DNA from: Lentisphaerota bacterium
Lineage (GTDB): Bacteria > Verrucomicrobiota > Lentisphaeria > Oligosphaerales > Oligosphaeraceae
Length of the DNA stretch: 15,866 nt
Direction of reading: 5' to 3'
Assembly (NCBI GenBank): GCA_012800625.1
Contig: JAAZIY010000007.1
Span: forward strand, 1 to 15,866
How positions within the stretch are numbered: the first letter of the stretch is position 1; each line of letters begins with the position of its first letter. Of this stretch, positions 7,715 through 14,055 are shown piece by piece. The position numbers were made by a program, and so were the translations under genes. The notes under the pieces were generated by a model. The model had not been told where the DNA came from. It did no database searches and was given only the letters and a program-made list of their open reading frames with translations.

Positions 7715-7783
7715 TTTTGGACACGAGGGGGGGAGGACACGAAGGCGCACGAAGGCGCACTAAGACGCACTAAGGACAGCAAG
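7715..7783 (+). repeat. Decamer array A3 with T-run GGACAC left end
   Basis: TTTT (7715-7718) and GGACACGA are followed by seven G, AGGACACGAAG, then GCGCACGAAG, GCGCACTAAG, ACGCACTAAG and GACAGCAAG. The array stops 5 nt from the GNAT stop codon and lies between the GNAT and sialidase-like genes, both on the − strand, so the mRNA would carry the complementary CTTCGTG form. Its head differs by one base from that of the array at 6375-6406. Confidence 0.93.
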
Positions 7784-7788
7784 TTTTT

Positions 7789-8724
7789 TCAGAGTGTTTC
7801 CGGCAGAAAAGTAGGAAAGGTAAGCCCTTTGAACTGGGGTATTTCGCCGCGGCTTTGGGCAAAGTGTATTTCTACGTTCTTGCCGCCCAGGGCATAGGCG
7901 AAATCGCGCAGCTCTCTGCACTCGCAGGGTATCAGCACGATGGGACTGCGCCCTGGATACTGATTCAACTGAGTCAGCAACAAGGCCTTGGCGGCTCCAG
8001 CGTCTACTGCGCAACCCGGCCCTATAATATGCGTGGCCTCGCAGCAAACCGAGCAGAGCACGCCGGCCAAACCCTTGCCGTTCGGGTTCTCAAGCACGCT
8101 AACCGACCAGATACGCTCCGGATTCTCGATGAAATGCTTGTAGTCCTGAGCACGCTCCAGACCGGTAATGCGTCGCTCCAGCTCGAAGATGCCCTGCAAA
8201 TCGCCGGCTTGAGCCGCACGCACCTGCGCCGCTTCCGGCAGGCTTGCGCTGTAACCCTCCTCGGGCACCTGGAAACGCATGTCCTGATACAGGCAGTAGG
8301 GCGTGAAGCCAGCCCGGTTATACAGCGAGAAGGAGTCCAGGTTCATGGCGCTGGATACCAGGTGCAGCGGCTTCTTCAGCAGCTCTGCGGTCTCTATGAT
8401 GTCCTTCAGCATGGCGGAGGCTATGCCCTTGCCGGCATAGCTGGGGTGCACATTCATAATGCCCAGGGCGACATGGGTGGGGCGCACATGCAGAAAGCAG
8501 GAGCCAACCACAGTCTCGGAATAATCGTCAATGGCAACGATGCCGGAACTGCCCGGCAGACTGTGATAGACATCATAGTAGACCTCAGTGGTGCGCGGGC
8601 CGCCAATGAAACGACGCAGCCCAAAATGGCTCTCATACCAGGCACTGGTGGAAAGACAGATAAGACCGGCGACCGCAATGCGGTCGGAAGACTGCATCTT
8701 GCGAATGCTGAATGTAGATGACAT
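7789..8724 (-). CDS. Two-domain GNAT family N-acetyltransferase
   Basis: The 311-residue protein has an N-terminal GNAT fold with an acetyl-CoA pyrophosphate-binding motif at 88-105 (GIMNVHPSYAGKGIASAML; V92, P94, G98, G100) and a family-typical N-x-x-S-x-x-L-Y-x-R-x-G-F run at about 128-140. The second half (about 168-300) resembles a degenerate second GNAT domain without a clear CoA motif. This tandem form is common among bacterial GNAT proteins of unknown substrate. The frame stays open upstream to 8877, but that extension would translate the decamer repeat and overlap the nuclease gene. The ATG at 8724 is chosen because GGAGG (8730-8734) lies five bases before it. It is 64 nt downstream of the nuclease gene and probably co-transcribed. 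Substrate and role are unknown. Confidence 0.82.
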   Translation of the reverse strand: MSSTFSIRKMQSSDRIAVAGLICLSTSAWYESHFGLRRFIGGPRTTEVYYDVYHSLPGSSGIVAIDDYSETVVGSCFLHVRPTHVALGIMNVHPSYAGKGIASAMLKDIIETAELLKKPLHLVSSAMNLDSFSLYNRAGFTPYCLYQDMRFQVPEEGYSASLPEAAQVRAAQAGDLQGIFELERRITGLERAQDYKHFIENPERIWSVSVLENPNGKGLAGVLCSVCCEATHIIGPGCAVDAGAAKALLLTQLNQYPGRSPIVLIPCECRELRDFAYALGGKNVEIHFAQSRGEIPQFKGLTFPTFLPETL

Positions 8725-8739
8725 GATATCCTCCAAATT

Positions 8740-8776
8740 GTGTGGCTTCGTGTGGCTTCGTGCGACTTCGTGTGCT
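8740..8776 (-). repeat. Decamer array A4
   Basis: On the + strand the units read TGTGGCTTCG, TGTGGCTTCG, TGCGACTTCG and TGTGCTAA, so the array has the CACACGAAG form on the coding strand of the flanking genes. It begins 12 nt after the nuclease stop codon (8789-8791) and ends near the GNAT ribosome site. No T-run GGACAC end is present. Confidence 0.88.
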
Positions 8777-8788
8777 AACAGCCGGCTT

Positions 8789-9727
8789 TTAGCTTCCTTC
8801 GCCAGTGACACAGGGACAGGCGGCGCGGAAATTACAGCTTTGACAGTTTTGCGGGTAGCCGCTGAACTCGAAGTCATCCTCCTCGGCCAGATTCTTTTCC
8901 GGGTCGCGCAATTTTCTTTTCAGGGTCTCGATACTGCCTAGTATCTGGTCTTTAATGGCGACCAGGGACTCCGCATTCATGGGGTAGTCGCTTTTTCTGC
9001 CGCCGTCATTCAGGAAGACCCCGTGCAGCTCTATGTCTTCCAGCGGCAGCTGCCACTTATCCATTGCCATTAAGGCGTAGCAGGCCAGCTGCAAGCGCAG
9101 CGAGGCCGGGTTTTCGCCGCCGGTCTTCCAATCGACGATATGCAGTTTGCCGCCATTGTCTATATAGGCGAAATCGATGGCGCCCCAGACTTTGCAGCCG
9201 TTGAGCTGGAAGCTGTCCAGCCGGTCTATGCTTTTCCATTGCAGATACGGCACTTGCAGTATATCGGCGACAAAGCCGGAGTTGGCAAAGGCCTCGAGGC
9301 TGTTATACACGCGCTCGCGCACGTAGTCGGTCTGCTCTTTAGGCAGGGATTTACCGTCGCCGTAGTAGAGTTCGAACAGGTTGGTTTTCTTAGGATACTT
9401 CAGCCATTCCCGGCTGACGCTTTCTATCCAGCCCTGACGCAATTTCAAGCGCGCCTTCTCCTGCAGCTCGGCGGTCTTGGGCGGCTGCCGGCTGCGGGTG
9501 AACTCTTCGAGCGCTTCCTGGATAAGCTCGTGCACGATGCTGCCGGCCCACATAAGCAGCGATTTGACGTTCTTCAGCACATAAAGCTGCCTGGCGCGCT
9601 CGGGCGCATTGTAGTCCCAGCCGCCCCAGGAACCATAATAATTGTAGTAGTAGGCACGCTGACAATACAAAAACTGCTGCCAGCGAGACACCGACCAGCT
9701 CAACTCGTTGCTTAAAACTCTAGACAT
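8789..9727 (-). CDS. PD-(D/E)XK nuclease with probable Fe-S cluster (RecB/AddB/Cas4-like)
   Basis: The 312-residue protein shows the PD-(D/E)XK core in order: GSIVHELIQ with H66, GAIDFAY with D185, IVDWKTG with D199 and K201, and a Q213-x3-Y217 motif as in RecB-family nucleases. One N-terminal cysteine (C22, in FLYCQRAYYY) and a C-terminal CX2CX5C group (C295, C298, C304) match the four-cysteine 4Fe-4S arrangement of Cas4 and AddB; C306 is extra. Such enzymes cut or trim DNA ends in the cytoplasm. No CRISPR array, cas1 or helicase gene is nearby, so the partner is unknown. The start is well supported by GAGGAG (9735-9740), seven bases before ATG. The gene follows tadA by 54 nt. Family membership is confident; biological role is not. 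Confidence 0.85.
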   Translation of the reverse strand: MSRVLSNELSWSVSRWQQFLYCQRAYYYNYYGSWGGWDYNAPERARQLYVLKNVKSLLMWAGSIVHELIQEALEEFTRSRQPPKTAELQEKARLKLRQGWIESVSREWLKYPKKTNLFELYYGDGKSLPKEQTDYVRERVYNSLEAFANSGFVADILQVPYLQWKSIDRLDSFQLNGCKVWGAIDFAYIDNGGKLHIVDWKTGGENPASLRLQLACYALMAMDKWQLPLEDIELHGVFLNDGGRKSDYPMNAESLVAIKDQILGSIETLKRKLRDPEKNLAEEDDFEFSGYPQNCQSCNFRAACPCVTGEGS

Positions 9728-9781
9728 GGGGTTTCTCCTCGATTGTAGTCAGCAGCCCTTTGGCAACAGCGCACGCTGGCT

Positions 9782-10258
9782 TCACTGGCGTCGCTGACGG
9801 AAGAAGTCCTGCAGGATTTCAGCGCATTCCTGAGCCAGCAGCCCCGATTCGACCGGCACGCGGTGCAGCATGCCGGCAAAGCCGGTGATGTCCAGCGCGC
9901 CGCCGGCCGCCCCCATGCGCGGGTCGGCACAGCCGAAAACCAGTTTGCCCAGGCGGCAGTTGACCATGGCGCCGGCACACATGGCGCAAGGCTCCTTGCT
10001 GACATACAGGCTGCATTCGTTCAGACGCCAGTCGCCGACTGCGGCACAGGCCTGCGTCAAGGCTATCATTTCGGCGTGAGCCGTGCCGTCCTTGAGCTGC
10101 TCCACCTGATTATAGGCCCGGGCAATGATCCTCTGGTTCCACACCACCACTGCGCCTACGGGCACCTCTCCCCGAGAGGCGGCCTCCTGCGCCTGACGCA
10201 GAGCCTGGCGCATATAGTATTCCGGGTCGTGGAAGGTATTGCGGCTTACATCAGTCAT
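9782..10258 (-). CDS. tadA: tRNA-specific adenosine deaminase TadA
   Basis: The 158-residue protein carries the zinc-deaminase signature: HAEM with zinc ligand H61 and proton-shuttling E63, then PCAMC with C91 and C94. An upstream Asn (N50) and the downstream ADPRMGAAGG run are typical of TadA, which converts A34 to inosine in tRNA-Arg(ACG) and is usually essential. Length is normal for the family. The frame is open to 10306, but the ATG at 10258 is preferred because it gives the usual N-terminus (a helix starting HDPEYYMRQAL) and only an 8-nt overlap with the 77-aa gene upstream (ATGACTGA), suggesting translational coupling. GAGG lies nine bases before the start. The final 20 or so residues form the usual C-terminal helix. 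Confidence 0.95.
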   Translation of the reverse strand: MTDVSRNTFHDPEYYMRQALRQAQEAASRGEVPVGAVVVWNQRIIARAYNQVEQLKDGTAHAEMIALTQACAAVGDWRLNECSLYVSKEPCAMCAGAMVNCRLGKLVFGCADPRMGAAGGALDITGFAGMLHRVPVESGLLAQECAEILQDFFRQRRQ

Positions 10259-10484
10259 AAGAAAGCGCCTCGAGAAAGCGTTTGGCGCGCTCGGGTTTGA
10301 GATCACAGACTATGGCGGCGGTCTCGCGCAGCTTTCGCAGGCGCGGCTCGCTGGCCGGGTCCAGGCCGGCCCGCTCGAAGCGGTCGAAGGCGGCTGCCGC
10401 CTCCAGCAGGTGGCTGCGCACATCGTGGTAATAAAGGTCTAGCAGGGCAGGGCCGTTTAGGCCGGAAGGGGTGGAGTCGCTCAT
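10251..10484 (-). CDS. Small helical protein of unknown function, coupled to tadA
   Basis: The 77-residue protein is predicted mostly helical: a segment LLDLYYHDVRSHLLEAAAAFD is followed by DRFERAG and a charged C-terminal part with RLRKLRETAAIV and ERAKRFLEALS. I recall short proteins with a similar 'YY...R..LLE.AA..DR.ER' pattern in planctomycete-like and verrucomicrobial genomes, but I cannot name a family. The frame is open to 10568, but that extension would translate the decamer repeat; ATG at 10484 has GAGG (10491-10494) six bases upstream. It ends 8 nt inside tadA, which suggests the two products are made together. No enzyme motif, signal peptide or membrane segment is visible. Confidence 0.75.
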   Translation of the reverse strand: MSDSTPSGLNGPALLDLYYHDVRSHLLEAAAAFDRFERAGLDPASEPRLRKLRETAAIVCDLKPERAKRFLEALSYD

Positions 10485-10529
10485 CGGTATCCTCGAAATT
10501 TCAGTTTTTCGGGTTCTAATATAATGGGG

Positions 10530-10584
10530 TTTTTGGACACTAAGACACACTAAGACACACGAAGACACACTAAGTCACACTAAT
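10530..10584 (+). repeat. Decamer array A5 with T-run GGACAC left end
   Basis: TTTTT (10530-10534) leads into GGACACTAAG, ACACACTAAG, ACACACGAAG, ACACACTAAG and TCACACTAAT, each exactly 10 bases. The last unit ends 2 nt from the AsnB-like stop codon (10587-10589). On the mRNA of the − strand genes the complementary form CTTAGTGTG appears. It occupies half of the 102-nt gap before the 77-aa gene. Confidence 0.95.
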
Positions 10585-10586
10585 GC

Positions 10587-12290
10587 TTATTCTTGCAACC
10601 AGGTTTTCAGGCAGTGTATGCTCCACAGTCTGGCGCCATGGTCTTTTTGTCCTTGCAGGTGTTCCTGGCAGAGCCTGCGCAGGTACTCCTGGTTTAGGTA
10701 TCCCTGCTTGTCCCATGCCGGCAGGCTCTCGTGCAGCTCCCTGACTTCGTCGGCCAGCTCGGTTCTCAGCCAGCTACGCATAGGCAGTCCGAAGCCGCGT
10801 TTGTTTTGGCGCAGCAGCTCTGGCGGCAGCAGCTTTTTTGCTATTGCGCGCAGGGGGCGTTTGCGCTCGAAAAAGCTGATTTTATACTGTCGCGGCAGGC
10901 GCAGGGCGAACTCGAGCAGCTCGCGCTCCAGCATGGGGCAGCGGACCTGTAGACTCAGTCCCTGTTTAGCCAGAGCCAGCTTTTGCAGGCAGTCTTGAGG
11001 AAGATAAACCCCCAACTCCAATGCGTCAAACCGTTCCAGGGCCTCGCTGCCGCAATTCGCTTCAAGTATTTCCTGCCAGGTCAGAAGATAGTCCTCGTGT
11101 TCACGTCCCAAAAGCAGTTCCTGGCGCATCTCTGCGGAAAACAGCTCTTGGAAGCCGGCGTAGGCCGGCAGGGCAGGGCGGCTCAGGGCGCTGGCGGCAC
11201 GGCGAAAGCTCGCCCAGCGCCCGCGTTGTTCCCCGGCCTCGGGCAGCCAGCCCAGCAGGAGCCGGGACAAAAAGCCCAGCGCCTGGGCCGGCAGCCCGGC
11301 GCAGCAAAAACGCCAAAGCAGAAACTGCAGCCTTCTATAGCCGCAGAACAGCTCGTCGCCGCCCTCGCCGCTGAGCACCAAGTCGGCCTGTTGTTCGGCT
11401 TGCAGCAAGGCCAGCCTGCTGGGCAGCAGGGAGGAGTCGGCAAAGGGCTGTCCGCCGGCTTGCAGCAGGCCGGGCAAAAGCCGCAGGTCTTCCGGCTCGA
11501 AGCAGCGCAGCTGGTGTCGCACCTGTAGCCAGGCCGCGGTCTGCGCCGCCAGAGCGCTTTCATCATACAGCGGGTCGCTGAAAGCGATAGAGAGCGCCAG
11601 GGCGGGTTCTGCAAGCTGGTCTTTGCCCAGAGCCAGTATCAGGCTCGAATCAATGCCGCCAGACAGCAAAAAAGTCGCTCGTTCGTGTCCAGCCAGGCAG
11701 TTTTGTATGCTTTGCGTCAGTAGGCGCCGGCATTCCTCTGCTGCTTCGGCAAAGGAGATTTTAAGCTTGGGCAGAAATTGCGCCCGCCAATATATTTGTT
11801 TGCGCGGTTCTTCTCCGGCTTTGAAGCTCACTATGCTGGCTGGCGGCAGCAGTCGCAGCTGCGTGTATATAGTCCGCGGCGCAGCGATATAGCCCAGGGC
11901 GAAGTAGTCGGCCAGGGACTGAAAGTCTATCTCCGGCACAAAGCCGGGGCCGTTTTTCAGCGCCGCCAGGCTCTCGGAAAAATGTACTCTGCCTTCCTTG
12001 TCCTGCCGATAATACAGTTTTTTTTGACCACAGTGGTCCGAGCCTAGCAGCAGGCGTTGCTTTTCCGCCTCCCAGAGGGCAAAACAAAATGCGCCGCTCA
12101 GCTTATTGAATGCGCCGGTGCCCAGTTTCAGGTAGGCTTTGAGCAGCTCTTCGGCGCCACAGTCACGCTGTTGCAGGTCCGCCGCGATAAAAAGCTGCAC
12201 CCCTCCCGCGCTGGCCTGTTCCCCGCCGCTGACCCGGCAGTCCTCCGCCCTGGAAGAACGCAAGTCTATACTGCCAGCAAAGATACCCAT
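10587..12290 (-). CDS. Asparagine synthetase B-like ATP-dependent ligase without the glutaminase cysteine
   Basis: The 567-residue protein has a clear synthetase domain: PP-loop SGGIDS at 210-215, SGEGGDELFCGY at 307-318, and NKRGFGLP near 496-503, as in asparagine synthetase B. The N-terminal glutamine-amidotransferase domain is short and altered. The protein begins Met-Gly-Ile, without the Cys2 nucleophile of the usual MCGI start, and the RGPD and NGEIYN segments are absent. An in-frame TAG twelve bases upstream of the ATG rules out a longer start. In the usual KVDR...LEARVPFLD region, the Asp, Glu and last Asp are replaced (KLAL...LQVRCPMLE, about 437-455). Known cysteine-less relatives include beta-lactam synthetase and carbapenam synthetase, so the substrate may differ from aspartate. 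It could also use free ammonia, or be decaying. It is 57 nt after the antiporter gene. Confidence 0.8.
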   Translation of the reverse strand: MGIFAGSIDLRSSRAEDCRVSGGEQASAGGVQLFIAADLQQRDCGAEELLKAYLKLGTGAFNKLSGAFCFALWEAEKQRLLLGSDHCGQKKLYYRQDKEGRVHFSESLAALKNGPGFVPEIDFQSLADYFALGYIAAPRTIYTQLRLLPPASIVSFKAGEEPRKQIYWRAQFLPKLKISFAEAAEECRRLLTQSIQNCLAGHERATFLLSGGIDSSLILALGKDQLAEPALALSIAFSDPLYDESALAAQTAAWLQVRHQLRCFEPEDLRLLPGLLQAGGQPFADSSLLPSRLALLQAEQQADLVLSGEGGDELFCGYRRLQFLLWRFCCAGLPAQALGFLSRLLLGWLPEAGEQRGRWASFRRAASALSRPALPAYAGFQELFSAEMRQELLLGREHEDYLLTWQEILEANCGSEALERFDALELGVYLPQDCLQKLALAKQGLSLQVRCPMLERELLEFALRLPRQYKISFFERKRPLRAIAKKLLPPELLRQNKRGFGLPMRSWLRTELADEVRELHESLPAWDKQGYLNQEYLRRLCQEHLQGQKDHGARLWSIHCLKTWLQE

Positions 12291-12304
12291 GATGCTTGCC
12301 TACA

Positions 12305-12340
12305 TTTGGACACTAAGTCACACTAAGCCCCTTCGTGTTC
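12305..12340. repeat. Decamer array A6, partly inverted
   Basis: TTT and GGACACTAAG, TCACACTAAG are followed by CCC and the inverted unit CTTCGTGTTC. The two orientations face each other (CACTAAG and CTTCGTG), so the RNA could form a short hairpin with one mismatch and a 3-base loop. It begins 7 nt after the antiporter stop codon and sits in the 57-nt gap before the AsnB-like gene. Confidence 0.85.
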
Positions 12341-12347
12341 CCGCTCG

Positions 12348-13847
12348 TCAGCCTTCTTTTTCCTGCAACAGCAGGGCGCTTTGTTCCAGCGCCTTGTCCG
12401 CTCCCATAATCATCAGGCAGTCCCCTTTTTGCAGGATGGTATTGCCCTGCGGGATAAGGAAGCTGCCTTCCCGTCGGATAAGCATCACCAGTGCGCCAGG
12501 TGGCAGACCCAGTTCGGCCAGGGTTTTGCGGTCTGCTCTTTCATCGCAGACGAATTGCCTGCTGCTGGCGTCCATGGTGCCGGTATTTTCGAATGAGAGC
12601 GGCACGCGCGGGGTTTTACGCAAAGGCAGGTCCAGGTGCAGAAAGCGCGCCAGGGTCATGATGCTCATTCCTTGTATGGCCACCGAGCTAATAACGATAA
12701 AGAAAACGATATGAAACATCAGGCTGTCGTTGCTGATGCGATTCATCAAGGGGAAGGTAGCCAGCATAATCGGCGCGCCGCCGCGCAGACCCACCCAGGA
12801 GATCAGCGTGCGCTCGGCAAGCTTGAACTTGCTGCCCAGCAGGCAAATGAAAATCGTTGCCGGACGCGCCAGCAGCATCAAAAATGCCGCCACCGCCAGC
12901 CCTATCCATTTCACCTCCCATATTTGCCGCGGCGACGACAACAGCCCCAGCATGCCGAAAAGCACCACTTGCATAAGCCAGGCAAAACCATCGGAAAACT
13001 TACCTATGCCATTGTGGTAGATGAATTTGCCATTGCCCATTACCATGCCGCACACATACACCGCCATAAAGCCATTGCCGCCAATCAGCTCGATGCCGGC
13101 ATAAGTAAGCACCACGCTGACAAAGGCAAGCACATAGTAAAGACCGTCATACTCAAAGTCAATCTGGTTGTAAAGCCATACCGCGGCACGGCCAAAGGCC
13201 AAGCCCCCGATGATGCCAAGGCTCATCTTAATGAAAAACCAGGGGATGATGCTGAGATAGTGCCAACTGGGCAAAGCCCCGGCCCCGCTGCTCTCGGCAA
13301 GCACGGTTTGAACCATGAATATGGTCAAAAATGCCGCCATCGGATCATTACTGCCAGACTCGAACTCGAGCAGTGGCTGCAATTGCCCGCGCAGGCTGAC
13401 ACGGTGAGAACGCAAAATGGCGAAGACCGCGGCAGCATCCGTCGAGGAAATGATCGAGCCGAGCAAAAAACACCAGGCGAAGGAAACCGTAATGCCGGGA
13501 ACCAGAAGACGCATGGCGTAATAACAAAACAAACCGACAAACAAGGCGGTGAGAAAAACACCCAGACTGGCCAAAATGCCGCTGCTCAGCAATACCGGAC
13601 GCACCGATTTCCAGCGCGTGTCAAAACCACCCGAAAAAAGAATAAAGGCCATCGCAACCGAGCCGATGCGGTTGGCAAGATCAGCATTGTCAAAGCTTAG
13701 TCTGCCTATGCCCTCAGAGCCGAAAAGCATGCCTACGCCAAGAAAAAACAAAAGCGTAGGCATATTCAGCCAAGTGGATATCTTACTGGATAAAAGACAG
13801 GCTAAAATCGCAGCCGCCAAAATAACCAGAGTCGCGCCAAATTCCAT
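12348..13847 (-). CDS. nhaP2: CPA1 family cation/proton antiporter with TrkA-C domain (NhaP2/CvrA-like)
   Basis: The 499-residue protein has a hydrophobic N-terminal part of about 12 membrane segments (residues 5-400). It shows the CPA1 transport motifs STDAAAVFAI (D137) and ESGSNDP (N167-D168), in which the conserved acidic residues bind the exchanged cation and proton. The last ~75 residues (from about 425) form a soluble TrkA-C (RCK_C) domain, typical of the K+/H+ antiporters NhaP2/CvrA of enterobacteria and vibrios, where it senses a ligand. It probably expels K+ or Na+ in exchange for protons at the inner membrane; ion preference cannot be read from the sequence. ATG at 13847 has AGGGG nine bases upstream. 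It is the first gene of the − strand run and diverges from feoB. Confidence 0.88.
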   Translation of the reverse strand: MEFGATLVILAAAILACLLSSKISTWLNMPTLLFFLGVGMLFGSEGIGRLSFDNADLANRIGSVAMAFILFSGGFDTRWKSVRPVLLSSGILASLGVFLTALFVGLFCYYAMRLLVPGITVSFAWCFLLGSIISSTDAAAVFAILRSHRVSLRGQLQPLLEFESGSNDPMAAFLTIFMVQTVLAESSGAGALPSWHYLSIIPWFFIKMSLGIIGGLAFGRAAVWLYNQIDFEYDGLYYVLAFVSVVLTYAGIELIGGNGFMAVYVCGMVMGNGKFIYHNGIGKFSDGFAWLMQVVLFGMLGLLSSPRQIWEVKWIGLAVAAFLMLLARPATIFICLLGSKFKLAERTLISWVGLRGGAPIMLATFPLMNRISNDSLMFHIVFFIVISSVAIQGMSIMTLARFLHLDLPLRKTPRVPLSFENTGTMDASSRQFVCDERADRKTLAELGLPPGALVMLIRREGSFLIPQGNTILQKGDCLMIMGADKALEQSALLLQEKEG

Positions 13848-13869
13848 TAATTCGATCCCCTAACGCAGT

Positions 13870-13900
13870 GAAATAAATAAAAAAATAATATAATGTCGAT
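13870..13900 (-). promoter_or_regulatory. A/T-rich region, possible promoter of the antiporter run
   Basis: This is the most A/T-rich stretch of the 280-nt divergent gap. On the − strand it carries TCGACA (13894-13899), five of six matches to a sigma-70 -35 box, followed by T-rich sequence. No convincing -10 box sits at the usual spacing, so the call is weak. Confidence 0.25.
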
Positions 13901-13940
13901 AAAGCTTTTTACCACTGATTCTGACAACGGCCACTGGCGC

Positions 13941-13983
13941 TGCCTTAGTGTGCCTTTGTGTGTCTTCGTGTCCAAAAAAAAAA
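13941..13983 (-). repeat. Decamer array A7 with A-run at its end
   Basis: On the + strand the units read TGCCTTAGTG, TGCCTTTGTG and TGTCTTCGTG, then TCC and ten A (13974-13983). Read on the other strand this is T10 followed by GGACACGAAG, the same left end as A2, A3, A5 and A6. It is the only clean array not next to a stop codon: it lies in the gap between the divergent antiporter and feoB genes. Confidence 0.9.
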
Positions 13984-13984
13984 T

Positions 13985-14000
13985 GTTAGCCGCGTCTAAC
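13985..14000. promoter_or_regulatory. Inverted repeat GTTAG-N6-CTAAC, candidate operator upstream of feoB
   Basis: GTTAG (13985-13989) and CTAAC (13996-14000) are inverted, separated by six bases, with A10 before and T7 after. It could be an operator or a bidirectional hairpin. The right half overlaps a weak -35 (CTAACT, three of six matches) placed 17 bases before TATATT (14019-14024), so a repressor bound here could block the possible feoB promoter. The half-sites resemble the cores of DtxR-type iron boxes, but the spacing differs. No promoter test supports this. Confidence 0.35.
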
Positions 14001-14018
14001 TTTTTTTATGCCAGGCGC

Positions 14019-14024
14019 TATATT
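14019..14024 (+). promoter_or_regulatory. Possible -10 box for feoB
   Basis: TATATT matches five of six bases of the sigma-70 -10 box and lies about 100 nt before the feoB start. The matching -35 is poor, as described for the inverted repeat just upstream. Confidence 0.25.
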
Positions 14025-14055
14025 ATTCATTTCGCCATGTGGCGCAGGCCAGCAT

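Noticed and set aside
6379..7783. Insertion sequence around the sialidase-like gene
   Set aside because: The flanking repeats are direct, not inverted, and there is no transposase or target duplication in view.
7855..8721. Open frame of 288 residues on +
   Set aside because: It is antisense to the GNAT gene, which has a clear acetyl-CoA motif and a strong ribosome site.
8725..8877. N-terminal extension of the GNAT protein to 8877
   Set aside because: It would translate the decamer array and overlap the nuclease gene, while ATG 8724 has a strong ribosome site.
12636..13700. Open frame of 354 residues on + rich in His, Gln and Lys
   Set aside because: It is antisense to the antiporter; the composition is the mirror of membrane-segment codons, and no domain is recognisable.
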